Shown piece after piece: positions 54,034-63,038 of a DNA stretch of 64,000 bases. The stretch is from positions 521,041 through 585,040 of the forward strand of contig JAWKWL010000003.1 of the NCBI GenBank assembly GCA_041397525.1. Reading direction: 5' to 3'. This stretch comes from BOKV01 sp041397525. GTDB lineage: Bacteria > Pseudomonadota > Alphaproteobacteria > Rhizobiales > Rhizobiaceae. Below the pieces are notes generated by a model, which worked only from the letters and a program-made list of their open reading frames with translations, searched no databases and had not been told where the DNA came from. The position numbers were made by a program, and so were the translations under genes. How positions within the stretch are numbered: the stretch's first letter is position 1; each line of letters starts with the position of its first letter.

Positions 54034-55395
54034 TCACACCGGATCGTAGAGATGCGCCGCCAGGTCAGCAAAACGGCTGTCGGGCCTTGTCAGCGCCAGG
54101 CAGGCATCGCGGATTGAAACCGCGCGCTGCTCGCCGAGCAGCGCCACGGCGGTTCCCATGAACTTGGTGATGATGTCGCTCGCAGAGTAGGGCCGCTCCG
54201 GCCCGCCGCGCGCATGCACGTCGCCGGAAGCCAGAACCCGCCCGTCACGCATCACCAGCTCGAGATCGGCCCAGCGCCCGGCGGGATAGCGCGCCTGGTG
54301 TCGCGGTTCTGCTATCATCTGTGTGCGCGCAACCATTGCCGCAACCCTGTTGTCGCGCAAACCGTCTCCCGACACATGCTCGAGCCCGATCCTGCCATGC
54401 ACCAGCATCACCGCCACCGCAAAGGGCAGGCTGTACTGAGCCTTTGACGTGGTGTCAGGCATGTCCGGGAAAAGTTCCACTGCATAGTCGAAACTGCGGA
54501 TTGTCACCTGCTCGATTTCGTCAGCGTGGATCTTGTGCGCCAGGCAAAGTTCGCGCGCTGCATCAACGGCGGCATGTGCCCAGCGACAGGTCGGATAGGG
54601 CTTCACATACTGATGCTCCGTTTGCCAGAAACAGCCGAGATCTGCCCAGTGGTGTGCAGCCTCCGCTGCCTCCACCGTAATGGCCGGTGCTCCGGTGAAT
54701 CCGTATTCTGCCTGAATCGCCGCCGACATACCGGCAAGTGCGCCCCACCCCGAGCCGTCATGCAGCATGGTCGGATTGGCGATCTCGCGCATCATCTGGC
54801 TGCGTGGGCCGTGATATTCGGCAATGCCAAACGCTTCGCGCAGCATGGCAGACGTCTGTCTGCGCATCCGCGCCGCCATTGCGACAACGCCAAGCGCGTT
54901 CCATGCCCCGGAAGTGTGATAATCGCTCACGCTTGCATGCAACGAAATTGCCGCCCGTCCGGCAATTTCATAGCCAACCACAAGGGCGGCCAGCGCATCG
55001 GGTCCGCTCAAATTGTCGGTATGTTCTCCAAGCGCTGCGAGCGTTGGCACGGTGACAACGCCAATATGCCCCTTGGTTGGATTGTAGCCGTCATGCCAGT
55101 CGAGATTGTCAATCTGCGTTGCGCCGGCATAGACCGCTCCGGCAAGGCTGACATGCCTGCCATCGAACAACATGCGTGCACCAAATGCGGGGTCGCCCGC
55201 GCCATAAAGCAGTGCTGCCGTCTTGCGCCCGAGAATTCCTGCCTCCATCGGAGCGGATGCAGCGGCCACACCGAGCGTATCCAGCAACAAGAGGGCAGCG
55301 CGTTGAAGTGTCGTGGCGGGGAAGTCATCCGGTACCAGTCCAAAGACAAAATCCGCAACGCGTTCAAAAGTTGAATTGTCGTTTCCGTTCAACAT
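54034..55395 (-). CDS. MmgE/PrpD family protein
   Basis: A 453-residue member of the MmgE/PrpD superfamily (2-methylcitrate dehydratase, cis-aconitate decarboxylase and relatives). Family blocks are visible: LLLDTLGVAAASAP near the N-terminus, WHDGYNPTKGHIGVVTVPTLAALGE, HTSGAWNALGVVA, KPYPTCRWAHAAVDAA and TTSKAQYSLPFAVA. The substrate is unknown because the family is broad and no prpB or prpC gene lies beside it. I preferred ATG 55395 (MLNGNDNSTF), which follows GAGGG at proper spacing, over ATG 55416 with no ribosome site. It is transcribed away from the tRNA gene. Confidence 0.85.
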   Translation of the reverse strand: MLNGNDNSTFERVADFVFGLVPDDFPATTLQRAALLLLDTLGVAAASAPMEAGILGRKTAALLYGAGDPAFGARMLFDGRHVSLAGAVYAGATQIDNLDWHDGYNPTKGHIGVVTVPTLAALGEHTDNLSGPDALAALVVGYEIAGRAAISLHASVSDYHTSGAWNALGVVAMAARMRRQTSAMLREAFGIAEYHGPRSQMMREIANPTMLHDGSGWGALAGMSAAIQAEYGFTGAPAITVEAAEAAHHWADLGCFWQTEHQYVKPYPTCRWAHAAVDAARELCLAHKIHADEIEQVTIRSFDYAVELFPDMPDTTSKAQYSLPFAVAVMLVHGRIGLEHVSGDGLRDNRVAAMVARTQMIAEPRHQARYPAGRWADLELVMRDGRVLASGDVHARGGPERPYSASDIITKFMGTAVALLGEQRAVSIRDACLALTRPDSRFADLAAHLYDPV

Positions 55396-55526
55396 CGGCT
55401 CGTGCCCTCGTGCCATTAATGCCAGGTAGTGGCATTCGGCTACGATAATGCAGTTGCTGTAGGGCGCACGTCACAAAGTGCCGCTATCTGCCAGAAATGC
55501 GGCATCAAATTTGGTTGCCATCCCGC

Positions 55527-55555
55527 TTGCAGCGCGACGGATCACTGGCTATACA
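55527..55555 (+). promoter_or_regulatory. Probable promoter of tRNA-Gln
   Basis: TTGCAG (55527-55532) and TATACA (55550-55555) are separated by 17 bases. Transcription would begin about 8 bases before the tRNA 5' end. Confidence 0.55.
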
Positions 55556-55570
55556 GCGGCCACTGCTTCA

Positions 55571-55645
55571 TGGGGCGTAGCCAAGTGGTAAGGCAGCGGT
55601 TTTTGGTACCGCCATTCCCTGGTTCGAATCCAGGCGCCCCAGCCA
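55571..55645 (+). tRNA. tRNA-Gln (anticodon TTG)
   Basis: A complete cloverleaf of 75 bases including the encoded CCA. The acceptor stem TGGGGCG pairs with CGCCCCA, discriminator G, then CCA. The anticodon stem GCGGT/ACCGC surrounds loop TTTTGGT, anticodon TTG, reading CAA. The T-loop is GGTTCGAATCC. The 3' end lies close to a decayed SMP-30 gene. Confidence 0.97.
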
Positions 55646-55657
55646 GTTTCCAAAGGT

Positions 55658-56164
55658 CCGTTCCCCAATACTGCATCATGACCGATTGCGGGGGAACCAA
55701 ATCCGGGCAGGAACTTCCCGGCAATATCCACCGGGTTGACCCGGCAAGTGGCCCGATCATCGCCGTCTTGACCGATTTTACCTTTCCCATGGCCTTGCCT
55801 TTTGCTTGTTGAAAAACGCCTCCGTGTTGCTGACACTGGACCACAGGTCTGGCGGCAATCCGCAAGTATCCGCATGTTTGACTGTGACACTAATGGCAGA
55901 CTGTCAGGTGGCAAGGTCAATAATGTCATCAATTCCGGTTGCGCCGACAGCTTCCGCCTCGACAGCGACGGCAATATCTGGTCCTTTGCGACAGATGCCG
56001 TGTATTGCATCATCCCGAATGGTGACCCGCCGGGCAAGATATTGGTGCCGGAACTGGTTGGGAATGCCTGTCTCGGTCGTTGCGCCAGGCATCAGTTTTT
56101 CATAACCGATCCAACCGGTGCATGTTCCGTCATAGTAACAGGGGGAGGCTTCCAGCGCCCATGA
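55658..56164 (+). pseudogene. SMP-30/gluconolactonase-family remnant (C-terminal half, frameshifted)
   Basis: Three frames together spell the second half of an SMP-30/gluconolactonase/LRE beta-propeller: a stretch from GIMTDYGG-like CIMTDCGG through ELPGNIHRVDP, FTFP, then VADTGP, DCDTNGRLSGGKV, DSDGNIWSFATDAVYC and the C-terminal FITDPTGACSVIV. Two 1-base losses near 55785-55805 (around CCCATGG and TTGCTTGTTG) break the frame. The N-terminal half is absent, and what remains begins within about 15 bases of the tRNA 3' end. Its stop overlaps the gnd start (ATGA), so it was the upstream partner of gnd. A lactonase followed by 6-phosphogluconate dehydrogenase makes sense for gluconate entry. It is certainly non-functional as read. 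Confidence 0.75.
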
Positions 56165-57588
56165 CTTCACAGATGACCCGCTCCATCGGCCTGGTGGGCC
56201 TTGGCACCATGGGTGCAGCGCTTGCTTCGAACATCGCTGAAAAGGGCTTCGACATCGCTGTTTACAATCGTACTGTCCAGACCACACATGACTTTGTGGC
56301 CCAGGCTGGTCCGTTGGCACCGCGCATCACCGGCTGTGACACGCTGGAAGCGCTGGTTGCCTCGATGAAACCGCCGCGCGCCATAATCCTGATGGTGCCT
56401 GCGGGGCCGGTGGTCGACGCGCAGATTGCAGCACTCGCGCCGCTGCTTGCCGGGAATGACCTGATCATTGACGCTGGCAACGCGAATTTTCGCGACACAA
56501 ACCGCCGCTCGGAGGCAGCTGCCAAATCAGGTCCTGCCTTCCTCGGCATGGGTGTTTCAGGTGGCGAGGAGGGCGCTCGCCACGGCCCCTCGATCATGGG
56601 AGGCGGCAGGAAGGAGCATTGGGATTCGGTTGCGCCCATGCTGGAGGCGATCTCCGCCAAGGCTGATGACGGATCGCCTTGTGCAACCTGGATGGGCGAG
56701 GCGGGTGCCGGTCATTTCGTCAAGATGGTGCATAACGGCATCGAATATGCCGACATGCAGATGATCGCCGAAACCTACGGCATGATGCGTGACGGGATGG
56801 GGCTTGCCGCAGCCGATTGCGGCGCGCTGTTTGGAAAGTGGAATGAGGGGATTTTGAAATCCTATCTCGTCGAGATTTCCGCCAATGTCTCGAATGCCGT
56901 TGATCCCGCGACCGGTAAACCGGTTCTCGATATCATTCTTGATCGCGCCGGACAGAAGGGAACCGGTCGCTGGACGGTCATCGAGGCCCAGCATCTGGCA
57001 ACGCCGGTTTCCGTGATCGAGGCGGCCGTTGGCGCCCGCAATGTCTCGGCCATGCTGCCGGTTCGAAAATCAGGCGAAGCCCTGTTTGGCGCAGCACCCG
57101 AGCGCTTTGCCACAATCCCGGAAGCACAGGCCCTGGAATCCGCCATGATCGCCGGCAAGATCCTTTGTTATGCCCAGGGCTTTGCCATGATGGAGGCGGC
57201 TTCGCGCGACTTCGGCTGGTCGCTGCCATTGCCTGCGATTGCCCGGGTCTGGCGTGCGGGCTGCATCATCCGTTCAGCCATGTTGAACGACATGGCAGCA
57301 GCGCTGGAAAGCGATGCCACCTCGAACCTGATCTTCGCCGACTATTTTTCGCAATTGCTGAAGCAGCATCATGGCGCACTACGCAATGTGGTTTCCACGG
57401 CCATGCTCAACGGTCATGCCGTACCAGCCCTTTCCGTCGGTCTGGCCTGGTTCGACCAGATCAGGACCGGACGCTCCACCGCCAACATGATCCAGGCGCA
57501 ACGCGATTTCTTTGGGGCCCATTCCTTCGAGCGGATTGACAGCGAAGGTGCGCATCATGGTCCCTGGGGGCTGCATAGTGGGACCTGA
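56161..57588 (+). CDS. gnd: 6-phosphogluconate dehydrogenase, decarboxylating
   Basis: A 475-residue NADP-dependent enzyme of the pentose phosphate pathway: 6-phosphogluconate to ribulose-5-phosphate + CO2. The Rossmann motif GLVGLGTMGAALASN lies near the N-terminus and NRT follows as expected for NADP. The substrate motif GVSGGEEGARHGPSIMGGG and catalytic Lys in HFVKMVHNGIEYADMQ are intact, as is the C-terminal HGAHHGPW-like AHHGPWG. The ATG at 56161 overlaps the SMP-30 remnant stop, with GGGGGAGG about ten bases upstream; ATG 56173 is a weaker choice. The gene is full length and undamaged. Confidence 0.95.
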   Translation: MTSQMTRSIGLVGLGTMGAALASNIAEKGFDIAVYNRTVQTTHDFVAQAGPLAPRITGCDTLEALVASMKPPRAIILMVPAGPVVDAQIAALAPLLAGNDLIIDAGNANFRDTNRRSEAAAKSGPAFLGMGVSGGEEGARHGPSIMGGGRKEHWDSVAPMLEAISAKADDGSPCATWMGEAGAGHFVKMVHNGIEYADMQMIAETYGMMRDGMGLAAADCGALFGKWNEGILKSYLVEISANVSNAVDPATGKPVLDIILDRAGQKGTGRWTVIEAQHLATPVSVIEAAVGARNVSAMLPVRKSGEALFGAAPERFATIPEAQALESAMIAGKILCYAQGFAMMEAASRDFGWSLPLPAIARVWRAGCIIRSAMLNDMAAALESDATSNLIFADYFSQLLKQHHGALRNVVSTAMLNGHAVPALSVGLAWFDQIRTGRSTANMIQAQRDFFGAHSFERIDSEGAHHGPWGLHSGT

Positions 57589-57647
57589 CTTGGCTATTGC
57601 GATGCCTGTGCAGCGATCGGAGCAAACCGGCAAATCGAGAGCAATAA

Positions 57648-58727
<1,080 letters not shown>

Positions 58728-58752
58728 TCATCTTCCTCCCTCAAGGTTCTTT

Positions 58753-59583
58753 TCAGCGGGCACGCGGACCCAGCCGTGTTTCCATGTCCAGCATGATGCC
58801 TTGCGCGGCGCGCAGCACCAGTTCCTTCCATTGGTCAAGCGCTTCAAAACTCACACGGTAGGCTGGTCCAGTGACCGAAATGCCTGCGTGGAAATTTCCG
58901 TCCCTTGACCAGATCGGGGCCGCCACGCAGCGAATGCCAAGCTCATGCTCCTCACGGTCGTAGGACACACCTTCGCTGCGGATCGTTTCAAGCTCCCTGA
59001 CCAGTTGCTCGGGACTGGTAATCGTATGTTCGGTGAACTTGCGGAAGCTTATGGTTCTGGCCAGCGCCTCGATCTGGTCCTGTGGCAATGCCGACATGGC
59101 CGCTTTGCCGACGCCAGTACAATAGACCGGAGAAGCATTGCCGATCTGCGAATACATCCGCACCGCCTGGCGTCCTTCCACCTTGTCGAGATAGATGACT
59201 TCCGTGCCGCGCAGCACACCAAGGTGAACCGTCTCGCCAGTCGCTTCATGCAGACGCGCGAGATGCGGCTCGGCAATCGCCCGAAAATGGTTCCCCGCCC
59301 ATGCCTTGGCCGCAAATTTCAACAAGGTCATGCCAAGCTCGTAAGAATGGTCACGATTGATCGCGAGCAGACCCTCCTCGACAAGATTGGTGATTTGGCG
59401 GTGCAGTGTGCCGCGGGGCTGGTCGCTGACCATCAGGATATCGGTGAAGCGCATCGGCTTTTCGGACGATGCCACGATGTCGAGCACCGCCATCGCCTTG
59501 CCCAATGTTCCTGTCTCGCGCTGGGCGCTGGATTCCCTTTCGCCGGGTTTCTTGTTTTTCGAGCCTGTCACGTCACCGTCCAT
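58753..59583 (-). CDS. IclR-family transcriptional regulator
   Basis: A 276-residue regulator. The winged HTH is at residues 25-85 (GKAMAVLDIVASSEKPMRFTDILMVSD, given as position guide, with RGTLHRQITNLVEEGLL as recognition region). The effector domain follows with TGETVHLGVLRGTEVIYLDKVEG and the conserved PVYCTGVGKAAMSALP. It is divergent to the sugar uptake operon, so it probably represses or activates that operon in response to a galactoside or its product. A perfect dyad in the gap, just past the promoter of the binding-protein gene, fits a repressor. Confidence 0.9.
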   Translation of the reverse strand: MDGDVTGSKNKKPGERESSAQRETGTLGKAMAVLDIVASSEKPMRFTDILMVSDQPRGTLHRQITNLVEEGLLAINRDHSYELGMTLLKFAAKAWAGNHFRAIAEPHLARLHEATGETVHLGVLRGTEVIYLDKVEGRQAVRMYSQIGNASPVYCTGVGKAAMSALPQDQIEALARTISFRKFTEHTITSPEQLVRELETIRSEGVSYDREEHELGIRCVAAPIWSRDGNFHAGISVTGPAYRVSFEALDQWKELVLRAAQGIMLDMETRLGPRAR

Positions 59584-59659
59584 GCGGCCACTTCCTCTCC
59601 CATGCTCGTTTGGGCACGCTCAGGGCCCACGCGGTTCCTTCAGGCTCCCAACAAGCCAC

Positions 59660-59689
59660 TTGACAATTCCTGTAGCATGACATGATAAT
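59660..59689 (+). promoter_or_regulatory. Promoter of the alpha-galactoside uptake operon
   Basis: TTGACA (59660-59665, a perfect -35) and GATAAT (59684-59689) with an 18-base spacer. Transcription would begin near 59696. The rest of the 368-base gap (59584-59951) contains the operator below and a leader of about 250 bases; a 69-codon ORF at 59718 in it looks spurious. Confidence 0.7.
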
Positions 59690-59707
59690 TCTGAATAGTC
59701 AAATTGA

Positions 59708-59726
59708 GTTCCATTAAATGGAACTT
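59708..59726. promoter_or_regulatory. Probable IclR operator
   Basis: AGTTCCAT (59708-59715) and ATGGAACT (59719-59726) form a perfect 8-base inverted repeat around TAA, about 12 bases past the expected transcription start. IclR-family proteins bind such dyads; at this place binding would block the promoter. Confidence 0.65.
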
Positions 59727-59951
59727 GATGGTGATAAGGCGCTGTTACTGCTGATGCTGTCGGATGGGGCAGCGCCACGTATGAGAAGGCTGACCATCGA
59801 GGCGGCCGATTTGCCGGGGGAGAGGCGCGAGGTTGTCACACCGAAACCACTGGCCCGGCAGGTATGCGTAGCAAGTACATGGGATACCCGCGTTGTCCCG
59901 TTTCTGTGGAAACGTGAAGCGCCCTAACGTTCAACCTGGGAGGAACGCAGA

Positions 59952-61190
59952 ATGAAATTCACAATGAAATCCGCTCTCGCCGGTGTGGCAATTGCCGCAT
60001 TGATGACCGGCAGCGCCATGGCTGAAAAGCGTGTGCTGAAATACAATGCCGATTTCGATCCGGCACCGCTGGCGGCTTTCGAGGCGCTGATTGCCGATTT
60101 TGAGGCAGCCAATCCAGACGTTGACGTTCAGCTCAACAATTTCGATCACGAAGGCTACAAGACGGCGATCCGCAACTTCCTGACGGCGGATTCACCAGAC
60201 CTTGCCAACTGGTACGCGGGCAACCGCATGGCGCCATTTGTAAAGGCTGGCCAGTTCCTTGATGTGACCGATGTCTGGGAAGCCAACAACCTGAACGATG
60301 AACTTGCTTCCTCTGTTGGTTCCATGACCATCGACGGCAAGAAGTGGGGCGTTCCCTATACCTATTACCAGTGGGGAATCTACTACAACAAGGATGTCTA
60401 CAAGGCGGCCGGGGTTTCCGAGCCGAAGAACTGGGACGAGTTCATCGCGAACTGCGCCAAGTTCAAGGCGGCTGGCGTTGACTGCCTGACCACTGGCACG
60501 AAAGCATTGTGGCCTGGCGCTGGCATTTTTGACTACATGAACCTGCGCACCAATGGCTATGAGTTCCACATGGATCTTACGGCCGGCAAGGTCGCCTGGA
60601 CCGATGACCGCGTGAAGAAGACCTTTGCAGAATGGGCAAAGCTCGTTACTCCGGGTTATGTCACCGCAAACCATGCTGCCATCGACTGGCAGGATGCGGC
60701 AGCACTTCTCGTTCAGGGCAAGGCGGCCAACTATGTCATGGGCAATTTCGCAGTCGCAGTGTTCAAGGAAGGCGGCATGACCAACGATACGCTCGGCTTC
60801 CTGGTCTTCCCTGAGGTCACTGCAGGAGTGCCACGCGCTGAAGAAGCGCCGACCGATACCATCCACATTCCGGCCGGTGCGAAAAACGTCGAAGATGCCA
60901 AGAAGTTCCTGGCGTTCGTGGCGTCAGCCGACGTCCAGACCAAGCTGAACGCAGCCCTTGGCCAGTTGCCGACCAACTCCAAGTCGACAGCGGCCGATGA
61001 TCCGTTCATCCAGGCTGGCTTCCAGACCGTGTCCACGGCCCAGGGCGTGGCGCAGTTCTTCGACCGTGACGCTCCTGCTGAAATGGCGAAGATCGGCATG
61101 GAAGGCTTCCAGGAATTCATGGTTCGTCCGGAAAACGTTGATGCCATTCTCGACCGGCTCGAAAAGGCTCGTCAGCGCATCTACAAGTAA
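59952..61190 (+). CDS. Sugar ABC transporter substrate-binding protein
   Basis: A 412-residue periplasmic binding protein of the family 1 (MalE-like) type. The signal peptide MKFTMKSALAGVAIAALMTG ends at AMA near residue 24. The mature protein has the lobe structure and blocks such as ANWYAGNRMAPFVKAGQFLDVTD (position guide, residues 86-108) and WGVPYTYYQWGIYYNKDVYK (positions 131-150) of rhizobial sugar-binding proteins. With the alpha-galactosidase gene downstream, an alpha-galactoside such as melibiose or raffinose is the likely ligand, although binding specificity cannot be read directly. A strong GGGAGGA lies before the ATG. A stem-loop follows the stop. Confidence 0.92.
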   Translation: MKFTMKSALAGVAIAALMTGSAMAEKRVLKYNADFDPAPLAAFEALIADFEAANPDVDVQLNNFDHEGYKTAIRNFLTADSPDLANWYAGNRMAPFVKAGQFLDVTDVWEANNLNDELASSVGSMTIDGKKWGVPYTYYQWGIYYNKDVYKAAGVSEPKNWDEFIANCAKFKAAGVDCLTTGTKALWPGAGIFDYMNLRTNGYEFHMDLTAGKVAWTDDRVKKTFAEWAKLVTPGYVTANHAAIDWQDAAALLVQGKAANYVMGNFAVAVFKEGGMTNDTLGFLVFPEVTAGVPRAEEAPTDTIHIPAGAKNVEDAKKFLAFVASADVQTKLNAALGQLPTNSKSTAADDPFIQAGFQTVSTAQGVAQFFDRDAPAEMAKIGMEGFQEFMVRPENVDAILDRLEKARQRIYK

Positions 61191-61197
61191 TGCAATG

Positions 61198-61228
61198 TGG
61201 GGCGGTTTCTGACATGGGAGCCGCCCCA
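61198..61228 (+). promoter_or_regulatory. Intercistronic stem-loop after the binding-protein gene
   Basis: TGGGGCGG (61198-61205) and CCGCCCCA (61221-61228) pair perfectly around a 15-base loop, 8 bases after the binding-protein stop. Only TT follows, so it is a weak terminator or mRNA-stabilising hairpin rather than a full terminator. It would keep binding-protein mRNA above permease mRNA. Confidence 0.7.
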
Positions 61229-61247
61229 TTTCCGCAGGGAGGGTGTG

Positions 61248-62183
61248 ATGGCCGTCGAATCAATGCCAACAAACGGGATGCGTGTTCCGAACGGCGGTTC
61301 CTGGTGGAAACGAAACCAGCGGGCGCTTGCTCCCTGGATATTCCTGGCACCCGGCGTTCTGATGTTCCTGCTCTATGTGATTTCACCCATCCTGCAATCG
61401 ATCTGGCTGTCTTTCTACGACTGGGACGGGCTTGGCGAGAAAACCTGGCTTGGCCTTGCGAATTATCACGAATTGTTTGACGACCGCGAGTTCTACACAT
61501 CGCTCAGGAACAACGTCATCTGGCTTGTCCTTTTCATGCTGGCAGTGCCGATTGGTCTGTTCATCGCGATTTTCCTGAACCAGACCGTGACTGGGATGCG
61601 GGTCTACAAATCCCTGTTCTTTTTCCCGTTCGTCATCAGCCAGGTTGTTGTCGGACTGATCTTTTCCTGGTTTTACGCTCCGAATTTCGGCTTGCTTTAC
61701 AAGTTGATTGAATGGCTGACCGGCAGCGGCATTGCCTTCCTTGCCGATCCCGACAAGGTGACTTATGCGCTGGTGGCAGCTGGTCTTTGGCCGCAGATTG
61801 CTTATTGCATGATCCTTTATCTGACCGGTCTCAACAACGTCTCGCCGGACCAGATCGAGGCAGCCCGCCTTGATGGCGCCAGGGGCTGGAAGATGCTGTG
61901 GTATGTGATCCTGCCGCAATTGCGCCCGGCGACCTTCATCGCCGTCGTCGTCACCGTCATTGGCGCATTGCGCTCTTTCGACATCGTTTCGATCATGACC
62001 GATGGTGGGCCGTTCGGCTCTTCGAGGGTGTTGTCGTTCTACATGTATGAGCAGGCGTTGTCCGAATATGGCTACCGGATGGGCTATGGCGCGGCAATCG
62101 CCGTCATTCTGTTCGCCATCATGATGGTATTCATCACCGGCTTCATCTGGAAGATGATCCGCGACGAACGCTCGGGAGGCTGA
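61248..62183 (+). CDS. Sugar ABC transporter permease (first)
   Basis: A 311-residue MalF-like permease with six membrane segments. The EAA loop is EAARLDGARGWKMLWYVILPQLRP, with the usual G at the core and start near residue 203 (position guide). It begins MAVESMPTNG with GGGAGGG just before ATG 61248; the open frame from 61197 includes part of the stem-loop and is not used. It pairs with the second permease 4 bases downstream and with the ATPase at 57648-58727. Confidence 0.92.
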   Translation: MAVESMPTNGMRVPNGGSWWKRNQRALAPWIFLAPGVLMFLLYVISPILQSIWLSFYDWDGLGEKTWLGLANYHELFDDREFYTSLRNNVIWLVLFMLAVPIGLFIAIFLNQTVTGMRVYKSLFFFPFVISQVVVGLIFSWFYAPNFGLLYKLIEWLTGSGIAFLADPDKVTYALVAAGLWPQIAYCMILYLTGLNNVSPDQIEAARLDGARGWKMLWYVILPQLRPATFIAVVVTVIGALRSFDIVSIMTDGGPFGSSRVLSFYMYEQALSEYGYRMGYGAAIAVILFAIMMVFITGFIWKMIRDERSGG

Positions 62184-62187
62184 ACCG

Positions 62188-63036
62188 ATGTTTCCAACTC
62201 CAATCGCCAAGGCCTCGCCTCCCGTCCAGTGGCTTTATGCGATCGCTCTGCCTCTGGCCCTGTTCCTGTGGTTGCTGCCACTGCTGGGCGTTGCACTGAC
62301 TTCCGTGCGCCCGGCTTCGGATCTAGCCCAGGGCAACTATTTCGGCATGCCATCCACATTTGCCTGGGGCAATTATCTGGACATCTTCTTCAACACGCCC
62401 ATGGCCAAATACATGCGCAATTCCTTCTATGTCACCTTGCCGACGGTAGCGGGAACCCTGGCGCTTTCCTGCATGGCCGGCTTTGCCCTCGCAGTCTACA
62501 AGTTCCGCTCCAACATCTTCCTGTTCTTCATGTTCGTTGCTGGAAATTTCGTACCGTTCCAGATTCTCATGGTGCCGGTGCGCGAACTGACGGTGCAGAC
62601 CGGGCTCTACAACACCTATTCCGGCCTGATCCTGTTTCACATTGCGTTCCAGACCGGGTTCTGCACGCTGTTCATGCGCAACTTCATCAAGGCGCTGCCC
62701 TATGAGCTGATAGAATCGGCCCGCGTTGAAGGCGTGTCTGAATTGCGGATTTTCTGGCACATCGTGTTGCCTTTGATGCGCCCGGCCATTGCTGCGCTCG
62801 CTGTTCTGGTCTTCACTTTCATCTGGAACGAATATTTCTGGGCAACCGTTCTGACCCAGGGTGCCGATGTGCAGCCGGTAACTGCCGGTCTGTTTTCGCT
62901 CAACGGGCAATGGATTGCGCAATGGCAACTGGTTTCCGCCGGTTCCATTGTTGCCGCCATGCCGCCGGTTCTGATGTTCTTCCTGATGCAGAAGCACTTC
63001 ATTGCCGGCCTGACCCTCGGTGCGACAAAGGGCTGA
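62188..63036 (+). CDS. Sugar ABC transporter permease (second)
   Basis: A 282-residue MalG-like permease with six membrane segments. The EAA loop ESARVEGVSELRIFWHIVLP lies near residue 177. It starts at ATG 62188, four bases after the first permease stop. The C-terminus MQKHFIAGLTLGATKG is the normal ending for this carbohydrate group. The alpha-galactosidase gene begins just after its stop. Confidence 0.93.
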   Translation: MFPTPIAKASPPVQWLYAIALPLALFLWLLPLLGVALTSVRPASDLAQGNYFGMPSTFAWGNYLDIFFNTPMAKYMRNSFYVTLPTVAGTLALSCMAGFALAVYKFRSNIFLFFMFVAGNFVPFQILMVPVRELTVQTGLYNTYSGLILFHIAFQTGFCTLFMRNFIKALPYELIESARVEGVSELRIFWHIVLPLMRPAIAALAVLVFTFIWNEYFWATVLTQGADVQPVTAGLFSLNGQWIAQWQLVSAGSIVAAMPPVLMFFLMQKHFIAGLTLGATKG

Positions 63037-63038
63037 CC

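Noticed and set aside
55571..55645. An att site duplication of the tRNA-Gln 3' end
   Set aside because: I did not find a second copy of the tRNA 3' end within the window.
59718..59927. 69-codon frame in the leader of the sugar uptake operon
   Set aside because: It overlaps the operator, has no Shine-Dalgarno and no recognisable sequence.
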